64,000 bases of DNA from assembly GCA_947623455.1 (NCBI GenBank), contig OX392527.1:29256201-29320200 (forward strand). Reading direction: 5' to 3'. The translations under genes and the position numbers were made by a program. Origin of the DNA: Mimachlamys varia (Eukaryota > Mollusca > Bivalvia > Pectinida > Pectinidae). This document shows positions 52,501 to 60,200 of this stretch, piece by piece (position 1 is the stretch's first letter; every line of letters starts with the position of its first letter). The notes beneath the pieces are model-generated. The model was not told where the DNA came from. It made no database searches and was given only the letters and a program-made list of their open reading frames with translations.

Positions 52501-54493
52501 TTTCTTACGCTTCGTTGTCTTTCAAAGTCAATACCTTTCTTTGTCTTTTCTTTTTTTTGTTATTTGTTTTGCCTCCATGATTCCTTCTTTTTCTGTTTTC
52601 ACTTCACTGTTTTTTGCCTCTTATTTCCATGATTTCTTATAGCAATACAGTAGAAATCTTGACAAACAACAATTGTTTTTAAGTCAGATATCAATATAAG
52701 GTATTTATTTATAATGGATGAACATTGTTCCTGTATAATATTGTAATGTTGGCATACCCAGTTTGCATGAATATTGATGTACACAACTGGTACATATTGT
52801 AGTACTGATAATGTATGAATATTGGTATGCTAAGGCGTTACCGTGGTATATACTATAGTATAGTTACAGTCTACATTGATACTCACTCCATAACCATTGT
52901 ACTGCAAACTAGAGTTATTTTCCACCAACTATACTTGAGAACGTGCAAAATTTCTATAACGTCGACAACAATATATGTGGGCGGAGCTATGCAAATTATC
53001 CCGTTCGAATCACAATTGTATGACGTCATTAACAATTGACATGGGCAGAGCTAGCTACGGCTTATGCAAACTTCATGCTGTTACATTTATTGAACTGTTT
53101 TCACCTTTGTAAGTTTGGAAATGAAATATATGTCTGCAGATGGGGCTAAATTGAACAGAAATACTGTAAATATAAGGATTAACCTTTGATTTTGTTTAGT
53201 TTATTAGATCATAAATCCAATGGAGCCGTCGGTAAATTTAACGTAAACGCTTTGCGTTTACGCAATTTACCTCGTGCGTTGGAAAATTGGTTAAGAAATT
53301 CCAATCAATCATCAGTTAAAATTGGTTGTAATCAGATTGTTAACATAATGAAATTTAGATTTTTTTTTGCCTTACAACAAATACCAATAATCAAATCTGT
53401 ATTGGTGGATCATCTGCTGCTGTCTGACTGAAAAACCACAACATCAACATGTACTTGAGAGGGAATTATCCTGGGGACTATGGCCACCAACTTGTGCACT
53501 TCTATGACTCTAGACTGTACACAGCTTTATGCCCTAAGACAGCCATTTCTTAGACATTTGTAGATTTCTTTTAAAGGCCCAATATACGTAACTTCAGGAA
53601 ATATTTCGTCAATCTGAAAAATTCTGAAAAAAATCCAGTTGATAACCATGCAAAAATAAACCTAAAACGAAGTAAACCTGAGCGGTAACTAACGAGAAAC
53701 TCCAGACAGAAAAATCCAAAGAATTGAAAATAATTAAAGTGGGGCCCACTTCAATAACAAACCGCACGCAGAAGACAGTCAAAATGGTCGCGTGTTTACA
53801 AATATCGAGTTTCAACTGCTGCCGTACCGGTCACCGCGTAAGAAGTCATCTTGGATATTGCTTATATCAGTTAATCTTAACTAAATCTATAAAAATAATA
53901 AGTTATTAGGCTTGATTTTCGCATCAAGTTTTGCCGAAAGTTACGTTTATTGGGCCTTTAATTTGCAGCATCCAAAATAGATTAAGTAAATATTGTTTGT
54001 GTGAATTAATGTAGTAATGCCTTTGAAATTGAATACACATAATTATGTGAAAATGAATTTGATAAATATATATATGTTGAAATAGAGTATAGATATGTAA
54101 TAAATGTGATGAAGAAATAATTCAAATTTAAATATAAATTTAATATAATTGTTTGTTTATTGAACTCTTCACTCAGAACAAAAAAGTTTTAATATGTGAA
54201 TAAAGATATAAATATCAATGATATTATGAGATGAATGTTTTGTGTTTATGAAATCTGCCATGATGCTTCACAGAGTATTTATGTATAGAAATTTTTATTG
54301 CAATTATATGAATTAAAAAAAATCTGAATGAAATCTGATGTATGCAAAAATGATCATTTAACGTGGAGTTTTTATTTTGTGCATGTACCATATTGTTTAT
54401 ACACTGTATTTATTAGTATGAAATGTATTGTTTGTGCACAGGGGTTTGTACTTAATGTTTATGATAAAAATAAAAAAAATATAGCCGTGATCA

Positions 54494-54529
<36 letters not shown>

Positions 54530-56861
54530 TGGTCACAGCTGTATTTTTTATTTGTATCATGAACATTCAATACAAACCCCTATGGTTTGTGTAAAAAAAA
54601 AAAAAAATAAATTAATATCAAATGTAAATAAATATATTATATATTGATTGACCAATCCATGGGAGAAAATACAACATAGTTAAAGATATATATTGGCATT
54701 TTTTTTATGAATGTGGTAATTTAATAAAATGTGTATAATGATGAATAAAATCATTATTAGTAAAATTATACATAAATAATATTTCTTTTTTTTTTATTTT
54801 TCCCTTATATTTTTTTTATTTTTTTCCCCTTATCAATTAAAATTTTATTATTTTTTATTCCATTTTAAAAATATGAATGAAATTTTCCCTTTCAGGGTTG
54901 ATATCTGTATGGCGTATTGTTCATGTCATTTACAGCTTGTGAATATATCTTTATGATTAAATAGTAACATAGGTATTAATAAAATGGTATCAATAAATAA
55001 TTTTGTTGTGCTTTTTATGTATGTTTATTTGTTAGCATTAAATATAATGCTTGAGTGAATTGATGAACAAAATAAATATCAATATAAACAAAAATGTTGT
55101 CTTCATTATTTATTGGTCACTTAACAGGAGAAAATACGCCATAAGATTGCAAATAAATAGTATATAGATAGACCGAGTTTACATCTGTATGGCGTATAAT
55201 TAGAGTTACGCCCCTTGATTTGGACTTTCACGTCACGGTAATTTTACCGATTTTCTTACAAAGTACATATTATTTTAACATTAAAACTTAACCATAACCT
55301 TCAAATGACATATATAACTGTAATAAATTAGTTATTTGTTGCATAAAACAGTGATATTTAACGCTTGCTTGACTAGATTCCTATGGCGTATTTTAGTGTC
55401 TGAGAGCCTCCGATATAAGATCGTTTTTTGGTACAAAGTACACATTTTTTTTCAATGAAACTTCACCAGATGGTGTAATATGCACCAATCAAGGAATAAA
55501 ATTATGTATTTTGAAGATATATTACGTACATTTATCTATGGCGCCGAAAATATCCTATGGCGTACCTATGGCGTATTTTCTCCTATGGCGTATTTTAGTG
55601 TGACCGTTCTTGATCATATTGATAACTGTGAATATCTAGAATATAAAGTTCAATAAATTCAAGTGCATGGACATGTCTTCGAAGGTTTTCTTGACAATAC
55701 TCAATCTCCCCTGCTGTCAAGTTTGTTTCAAGTGCCCTTTCTTCACAAAAAGTTAACAAGGCTTCCAAGGAGGAAAAAAAGGCTAAGAAGTCGGGAAACC
55801 CTCCATTAACCATGTAACTGCCATCTTGATCTTCAAATTCCATAATTTTGTTCTGCAATGTAAAAACATAACGTGGATTTGATATGTGTAAAATTACTAT
55901 CAAATGAAGTAGCACACATGTTCAATTATTTCCATAATACATAATTTACCAACATCAAGTAACAATTTTAAGTATTAAAACATGAATAACGAATGTGTAA
56001 AACCAAAAAAAGCTTGCAATACATACATTACAGTATCTACCCTGCCATTCCACCGACATAACAACAGAAAAACAAATCAAACTTACTGGCAAAAGGTAGC
56101 ATGGGAAGTTTTCCTGGTGGAACTGTGCCTTTCAATAAAAAACCAGCGAATGTAATATAGGCCTATACCGTAGCTGCGCTCTCCATCGCGGCAGCATGCC
56201 CGGTTACAAAGCAACGTGAGCGCAGACATGTTGAATTGCAACAGCCAATGAAATCCGTCTTTACAAACATTACCCAGAATGCAATTATTGAATGTATATA
56301 TTTTTTACCTCATTTTCACATATATATTTTGACATTATTGAACATATATTTTTTTTATCACATATATATATATTTGAAATATCGCACATATATTTGTTTT
56401 ATCACATATATATATTGAAATTATCACATATATATTTAAAATATTGCACATATATTTTTATTTTTTGAATATATATAGAACAATATTGCATATATATTTG
56501 TAAATTTTGAACATATATATTTTTTTTTTGAATCAATATTTTTTTTAATATTGAAACGTTTGACGTGCCATACTCTGCATAAAAAGATTTCTTAAATAAT
56601 AATAATAAAATAGAAATATATATTTATATAGCTTAACCCAACATTAAAAAAAAAACGAAGGTACATGTATTATACTTTACACGACAGACTTTCTTAAATA
56701 GGGTTAGTAATTCCCATATCACCGGTCGACTTACCTGTGATAAAAACTACTTTTCCATGTGGTTCTACTATTCTTGATCTTCGAATATGCATAAAAATAT
56801 AAATTCCCAAACAACAAACAGCTGACACAATCAACAATGAAACATACATATCTACACACAT
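28508..56861 (-). CDS. Short-chain dehydrogenase/reductase (17beta-HSD6/RDH/BDH1-like), 5 exons
   Basis: NAD(P)-dependent SDR of the SDR9C-like group, which acts on steroids, retinoids or hydroxybutyrate; the substrate is not decidable here. Exons, in order on the minus strand: 56861-56735, 30899-30690, 30208-30026, 29354-29222, 28844-28508. Lengths 127, 210, 183, 133 and 337 give 330 codons including stop, all phases agree and all junctions are GT-AG. Exon 1 encodes a hydrophobic signal-anchor ([18 protein letters not shown]) followed by GKVVFITG. Exon 2 completes the cofactor motif as TGCDTGFG. Exon 3 has [10 protein letters not shown] and NVASLAG. Exon 4 has the catalytic YSATK, with Tyr at 29323-29325 and Lys at 29311-29313. 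The 329-residue length is normal for the family. Intron 1 is 25.8 kb and is almost entirely the transposon at 32405-56572. The start ATG follows an in-frame stop a short way upstream. Confidence 0.9.
29624..29997. mobile_element. MITE in SDR intron 3
   Basis: Inverted arms of about 125 bp: GCGTTATGCGAAAT outermost, then TGGTCTTTATTATTCTGACA and AGAAATGTTATAA. The internal loop is about 100 bp. It ends 29 bp from SDR exon 3. Confidence 0.85.
31431..31592. repeat. Foldback MITE with poly-C
   Basis: AAGGTGTTTAGAGTAATTTA at the left is found inverted at the right; the inner arms share TTAGATCAATTTTCG-type sequence. A run of about 13 C lies in one arm. It belongs to the same family as 24416-24580. 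Confidence 0.7.
32399..32404. repeat. Left target-site duplication CTCTGC
   Basis: Six bases directly outside the left terminal repeat, identical to 56573-56578 just outside the right one. Confidence 0.88.
32405..32756 (+). repeat. Left terminal inverted repeat (iteron-rich)
   Basis: It starts TATGGCACGTCAAACGTTTC and ends AACATGTCTGCGC. A 183-bp stretch (32558-32740) is identical at translated level to the inverse of 56236-56418. The central part is about eleven degenerate copies of an AATATATATGTG-type motif spaced about 20-26 bp. The inner end is less AT-rich and includes an ATTGGC (inverted CCAAT) box at about 32728. Confidence 0.9.
32757..35634. other. Space between left TIR and first HECT coding exon
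   Basis: No coding exon recognised. A donor-like AAAG/GTAAGTA at about 32782 could end a non-coding first exon that starts at the TIR edge and splices to the acceptor at 35634. A partial tandem duplication of about 180 bp lies at 34262-34540 (repeated CTTTTGTCTATTTCAGTATT). Confidence 0.45.
35653..46420 (+). CDS. HECT E3 ubiquitin ligase with UIM-like motif (transposon cargo), in-frame stop
   Basis: HECT ligases take ubiquitin onto a catalytic Cys and pass it to a substrate. Exons: 35653-35872 (coding part of a segment opened at acceptor 35634), 36703-37223, 37681-37740, 38299-38343, 39473-39934, about 41183-41263, 41724-41951, 43748-44006, 44569-44729, 45360-45595, 46173-46420. From the UIM exon to the stop all phases agree. 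The exon at 41183 encodes [20 protein letters not shown], a good ubiquitin-interacting motif. The HECT N-lobe has [18 protein letters not shown], and the C-lobe has [17 protein letters not shown] with the catalytic Cys codon at 46319-46321. Exon 39473-39934 is a 24-bp coding VNTR (RQAPSADP type). Problems: a TGA at 37068-37070 is in frame with continuing coding sequence on both sides, and the exon ending at 39934 (phase 0) does not match the UIM exon, so an exon may be missing or the copy decayed. The HECT part resembles the expanded G2E3-like genes of fish, corals and molluscs. Confidence 0.8.
35897..36185. repeat. Interspersed repeat, copy 1 (three copies in HECT introns)
   Basis: It starts TAGCCCACTATCATCAGATG and shares TTCTTGTTATCGCTATT, AAATGGC and GCCATCTTAGATTTT stretches with 37303-37515 and, more weakly, 42045-42230. 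A common intronic repeat; no ORF. Confidence 0.7.
37303..37515. repeat. Interspersed repeat, copy 2
   Basis: Same family as 35897-36185: AGCCCACCATCATCAGCTAT at the start and GGCCATCTTGGATTTTGC at the end. Confidence 0.7.
37638..37680 (+). repeat. Duplicated splice-acceptor segment, copy 1
   Basis: A stretch of about 42 bp (AATTCTTGCTGTAAAATAGT...TTTTATTGAAG) directly preceding the exon at 37681. It is repeated without change at 38256-38298, directly before the exon at 38299. Confidence 0.9.
38256..38298 (+). repeat. Duplicated splice-acceptor segment, copy 2
   Basis: Identical to 37638-37680, offset by 618 bp. Both copies serve as 3' splice sites of short HECT-gene exons that begin with GAA. 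Confidence 0.9.
39525..39895 (+). repeat. 24-bp coding VNTR in the HECT gene
   Basis: About 15 units of a 24-bp repeat such as CGGCAAGCACCATCAACAGA plus a few bases. Each encodes an eight-residue unit of the form [16 protein letters not shown] or RQAPSVDL. Two sub-types are clustered: CGG-CAA...ACAGAC units first, AGG-CAA...GCAGAC units later. The antisense strand is also open across the array, which is a by-product of the period. Confidence 0.93.
40180..40500. repeat. Interspersed repeat ('agctcaccttggtcgaaggacc' family)
   Basis: It starts AGCTCACCTTGGTCGAAGGA, a form seen widely in bivalve DNA, and includes GACCAAATTTGGTGAGGCTG. A related start (AGCTCACCTAACCCCAAGGT) occurs at 46488. Confidence 0.55.
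40816..40986. mobile_element. Small MITE
   Basis: Ends CCGTATTTATCCGCCAATAA and, inverted, CCATATTTATCCTGCAATAA, about 170 bp. It lies between the VNTR exon and the UIM exon of the HECT gene. Confidence 0.8.
41560..41665 (-). repeat. Fragment of the TTAA MITE family
   Basis: It matches the inverse of about 47560-47655 (AATAATCAAAGTCCG and TTCGGGAAAGCCTGATAAA blocks). No ends are present. It sits in the HECT-gene intron before 41724. Confidence 0.8.
45720..46040. repeat. Partial tandem repeat plus hairpin in the last HECT intron
   Basis: AGGTCAAGGTCATATTTTAC and TTTACCATTTTTTCCTGGTA recur at a spacing of about 115 bp. A strong palindrome with about 40-bp arms (AGTTATTTTTTTTTTATTTT and its inverse) lies at 45922-46003. 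Confidence 0.75.
46488..47170. other. 3' flank / UTR of the HECT gene
   Basis: No ORF. It begins 68 bp after the stop with an interspersed-repeat start (AGCTCACCTAACCCCAAGGT) and leads to the poly(A) signal at 47181. Confidence 0.5.
47181..47186 (+). terminator. Candidate poly(A) signal of the HECT gene
   Basis: AATAAA in AACAATAAAAGCTTTCTG, 761 bp after the HECT stop codon, on the coding strand. Confidence 0.45.
47351..47707. mobile_element. piggyBac-like MITE with TTAA duplications
   Basis: Ends AGGGGCATGCCGCGAAAGC and, inverted, AGGGGCATCCCGCGAAAGT. It is flanked by TTAA at 47347-47350 and 47708-47711. It is 357 bp, with no ORF. A fragment of the same family lies at 41560-41665. Confidence 0.88.
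47968..48720. repeat. Tandem repeat of about 136-146 bp with AGGTCAAGGTCA motifs
   Basis: Starts AACAAGAGGCCCATGGGC. Four to five units follow, marked by AACTTTGTAGCA at 48136, 48282, 48418 and 48563. Each carries GACCTTGA..GTAGGTCAAGGTCA. The array ends GCGTCAGATGACCTAAAAA. Confidence 0.8.
48891..49611. repeat. Second 'acaagaggccca' repeat
   Basis: Starts CAACAAGAGGCCCAATGGGT, contains AGGTCAAGGTC and repeated CATATAGGTCACAG(G/A)TCAAAT segments, and ends AGCTCAACTGAGCTAAAAAA. Related to 47968-48720. Confidence 0.6.
53575..53957 (+). mobile_element. piggyBac-like MITE, copy 1 (nested)
   Basis: Ends AGGCCCAATATACGTAA and, inverted, AGGCCCAATAAACGTAA. TTAA flanks at 53571-53574 and 53958-53961. 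383 bp, no ORF. About 90% similar by eye to 62531-62916. Confidence 0.92.
54440..54581. repeat. Palindrome around an (AT)n core
   Basis: AGGGGTTTGTACTTAATGTT at the left and its inverse at the right, with arms of about 55 bp that continue through GATCAGCATATATA into an (AT)n core of about 30 bp. Confidence 0.9.
56220..56572 (-). repeat. Right terminal inverted repeat (iteron-rich)
   Basis: Reverse complement of 32405-32756, one base longer; ends GACGTGCCATA. The inner edge (GCGCAGACATG) faces the integrase gene and carries a CCAAT box (CAGCCAATGAAA). Confidence 0.9.
56573..56578. repeat. Right target-site duplication CTCTGC
   Basis: Identical to 32399-32404. Directly adjoins the right terminal repeat. 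Confidence 0.88.
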
Positions 56862-57243
56862 GCCTGCTGTATTGGTAATAATGATTATAACTCCTAATTA
56901 ATGAACGCCCGGTTGTATGGTCCAGGTAGTGTGATCGTTGATAGGACAACACACTCCATTTCAAACAAATCAAGAACACTTGTCAAGACATGTACTGTAC
57001 ACGAACAGTATATATCGCATAAAGGGGAAAGAAAACAATTTTTAATAAATTAAATTAAAATCGTAGATCCGAACAGTAATTTCGATTTTGTGTATGCTGT
57101 ACATGTGCAGCTTGATGTGTCCGTCATGTAAACGAGCCAACAGTAGGCCTAAGTGTGCATCAGCCGTGACACGTGCACGTGGTGACTTGTTGTGAAGAGT
57201 TCAGCATGCGGAGGTAGAAAAAGTACGCGTTGATACCAACAAT
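56862..57243. promoter_or_regulatory. Divergent intergenic region, SDR / DNAAF5
   Basis: 382 bp separate the SDR start (minus strand) from the DNAAF5 start (plus strand). The right part is richer in G+C and CpG than its surroundings (CACGTGCACGTGGTGACTTG near 57170). No TATA is seen close to the DNAAF5 start. It probably serves as a shared, bidirectional promoter. Confidence 0.5.
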
Positions 57244-60200
57244 ATGGCGACCATGGATCAAAATTCCAATTCGGTCCTACAAGGGATTGCCCGGCATGTT
57301 AACTGCTTAAGTGAAGATAACCGAAACACAAGGAAGCGATCACTGGAAGGAATAAGAAAAGACACCATTGGTCGAAAGCCCCCTCTTGAACAAGCGGCAG
57401 TTCGGGCCATATTCAGTGAAATAATCAAACCATTGTTAAAATGCTTTTCGGACCCCGTAGAAAAATGTCGAGAACTTGCTGTTCGTTTGGTGAAAGATTT
57501 TTTACAGGCCATCCCAGAGCCACAGGAAACCCTCCCTTACATCGTCCCGATCCTTGTTCAGCGTCTCGGACAGCAAGATATTGTAGAAACTTCAGAGGAA
57601 TTGCGATTAGATTTGATAGGACTACTGTTGGACATCGTGGAATTTTCTGGAAAGAAAATGGCAGCTTATTTAGATGATTGTATAAAAATACTATCGAAAT
57701 CGATTATAGACCCATTTCCAGAGGTGAGGAAGGAAAGCTGCAAATGTGCAGCTAAACTGGCAAAAGCAATACCAGAATACTTTCAAATGATGTCCGAGTC
57801 ACTTATCAAACCACTGCTGATGACAATCACACACCAACATTCAAGAGTCAGAGTGATCGTCATAGAAACAATAGGTGGGTATTGCAGCCAAAAGGTCCGA
57901 TTTTTTCAATGAGAGATATACTGCTGATGTAGCTTCATACTTTTTCTTTGTAAAATTCAACAGTGACAGATTACTTAATTGTTAATTTTGTCTAGCATTC
58001 TTATTCCAATAATTTAACGGCTCACTTGGGATAATGTTTGAAGATCCAAGGCGATTTTGAGACTGATACTGTATATGTAATGTACAGGGTTGTGGGGAAT
58101 TTTTATCGCTATATATATCATTGTTACAGGTGATGTGATTTTGTATGGTAATGGTAAGTCAGTGGAGACTGTTGTTTCCCACCTTGCACAGCGATTGTTT
58201 GACCAATCACCCACTGTCAGGAAAGCTGTCATTAAAGTTGTTGGTACTTGGCTTCTTGACCTACCTGACCGCTACTCCTTTCACCACAAGCTGATCCCTC
58301 TCCTGTTGACTGGCATCACAGATGAACAGCCAGACATTCGAGAACTGGCTGACACCTTGTGGTATGATACCGGTAAGCCACATGAATTAGTAAAATGAAT
58401 GATATATGATGCAGAATTGTCTTTAAGCTCCAACAATAGTAGGTCTGTATGATGAAGGTGTTTGGTCAATAGCATACTGGATAGAAGAATTAAGGCTACC
58501 AATTAAGCTTGTGAAATGAATGCTGGTGACCCTTGGCTACTTTTATAAGTTCAAAGGGTAAAATTAAATTTAAAGATCCTTGAACTGATTCTGAATGGAC
58601 AAGATAACAAATAAAGGCTATTAGGGTGAATAATAAAGCTAGGCTGATAGGCTAGCAGCAGTGAAAGGCTACCAGGGGGATACATTTCAATATGATAAAT
58701 TCAAACCTCATCATTAAAAAATTTCAGGGAAATAATATACATCACAACTGAATACAAATTTACCATTCACAGGCCAAACATCATGTTGAATTAGTGCTGT
58801 GTTAGATTGTTGTCAAGGTTGTTGAAATAGAAGATAAGTTTGACTATGAGTATGATTCACTATAAATGACAAAAATGTGCAACTATATAAGCAGCATTAA
58901 AATTCACAATAATAAGTAAGTAACATTGCATACAACTGTTCAAGGTGAGAAATACAGGTCGAATAAGGCATTTTTGTTTCTATATTTGTTACAACTGAAT
59001 TGAAAGGTAAGACATTCTTCAAGAATAATCTTTCAAATTAACGGTGTAGCATGGTATTTTGAATCATGGTGAAATGACCTCGGGGTAAAAATACCATTAT
59101 AGTAAAATGACCCCGGGGTCAAAATACCATTATGGTGAAATGCCCCCCCCCCCCCCATGGTAAAGTGACCCCCCCTTACAAATGTCACTAAAATATGCTT
59201 TTTCATATATACAGTTTCACATATTTTTATTAGAACTATGTTGTATCAATAAAAACAGTGCAAATTTGGATGGGAAAAAATTAAAAGAAGAGCAAATTAT
59301 AGGTGAATGTGTGAAGAGGGGGGGTGGGGGGTGGGTGGGTGGGTCACTTTATCATGGCCAGTAAAGCCTTTTTAAAAGATTTTTTTGGTAAGTAAATTTT
59401 TTTTTGGGGGGGGGGGGTCTGGTCAATTTACCATGGCCATGGTATACTTTTAATGAACCACATTAAAAGTATATACCCCAAACCAATTTTGCTGTTTAAT
59501 AATGTATAGAATAATAAATTTAAGTTTACTGTTGAAAATTTAATGGAAAAAAGTAACTTGCCAAAAAAATTGTATAAGGCTTCATTTCATCATGGCCATG
59601 GTAAAGTGAACCACTCATCTCTACATGACGAACATGAAAATTACCTATCCAAAACAAATTCAAAAGAATTTTTCTTTAAAGAATAATGAATGAAATAAAC
59701 TTAAAAAATATTTTTTTAGAAAATATTGCTGACATTGTCACAGGGGAAGGGAATGGGGGGGAGGGGGTCATTTTACCATGGCCATGGTAAAGTGACCCCC
59801 CCCCCTCCCCCATCCTCAAACATTCACCATTATTTTGTTCTTTATTCAACCTACCCATCCAAACTTGCACTATTGTTATTGCTGCAACATTGTCCTGATA
59901 AAAATATGTGAAAATATATATGAAAAAACATATATAGAGACATTACTAAGGGGGGGTCACTTTACCATGGGGGGGGGGGGGGGGGGGGGGTCATTTTACC
60001 ATAATGGTATTTTGTCCCTGGGGTCATTTTACCATGGGGTTCAAATTACCATACTACACCGGTATAAGAGTGCAGTGTGTGTCAATTGTGTTATGCATGT
60101 TGTATAACTTCTCAGAGACTGTGCATGCTCTCCTTTTCATTTTAGGTTTGAAATATGAAAAGGAGAATGAAGAGGAACTAAAAGATAAAATTGACTTTGA

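Larger units (their letters stand above)
51376..55595. mobile_element. 4.2-kb non-autonomous element with long inverted repeats
   Basis: The outer arms are almost identical over about 410 bp (51376-51785 and 55190-55595), and weaker inverted similarity continues inward to about 51965 and 54950. The outermost part is an array of TACGCCATAGG motifs; the terminal CTAAAATACGCCATAGGA recurs about 200 bp inside each arm. TA lies at both edges (51374-51375 and 55596-55597) and may be the target duplication. The 3-kb interior is very AT-rich, has no frame above about 90 codons, and holds a piggyBac-like MITE and a strong palindrome. No transposase is visible. Confidence 0.88.
50034..55843 (-). pseudogene. 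RVE-type integrase gene, interrupted by a 4.2-kb insert
   Basis: Candidate mobilising enzyme of the giant element. The 5' part (55843-about 55600) follows an acceptor at about 55855 and encodes an acidic, helix-rich N-terminus starting [15 protein letters not shown]. The 3' part (about 51373-50034) encodes a leucine-rich helix, a helix-turn-helix region ([10 protein letters not shown]...[11 protein letters not shown]...TTLWRRLKE), then an RVE core: [16 protein letters not shown] (first Asp codon 50817-50819), [10 protein letters not shown] (second Asp) and [11 protein letters not shown] (Glu, 34 residues between the last two). The acidic triad is intact. The split is due to the element at 51376-55595. 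The two sides can be in frame only if that insert is removed at particular edges or spliced out. The family is the widespread, uncharacterised integrase-core protein of fish, cnidarians and molluscs. A non-coding 5' exon may lie at about 56090-56219. Confidence 0.8.
32405..56572. mobile_element. 24.2-kb integrase/HECT giant transposon with 352-bp TIRs
   Basis: One unit defined by inverted terminal repeats (32405-32756 and 56220-56572) and a perfect 6-bp flanking duplication. It holds a HECT ligase gene (+, from 35653) and an RVE integrase gene (-, from 55843), both pointing inward from their nearest terminus. It also holds a nested 4.2-kb element (about 51376-55595), MITEs and mollusc-style interspersed repeats. 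Without the nested insert it would be about 20 kb. A 6-bp duplication, long TIRs, RVE integrase and this size are features of Polinton/Maverick elements, but no polB, ATPase, protease or capsid frame was recognised, and the termini do not start with AG. The element lies wholly inside SDR intron 1. An accidental pair of inverted repeats would not be expected to carry matching flanks. Confidence 0.85.

Noticed and set aside
32405..56572. Simple inversion between two MITE copies instead of one giant transposon
   Set aside because: The matching CTCTGC outside both arms, and lack of terminal symmetry within one arm, fit a single element better. Two separate MITEs would each need their own flanking duplication, which I do not see at the inner edges.
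32405..56572. Classical Polinton/Maverick
   Set aside because: Size, 6-bp duplication and integrase fit, but no polB, packaging ATPase, protease or capsid frames are seen and the termini do not begin with AG. I keep it only as a possible relative.
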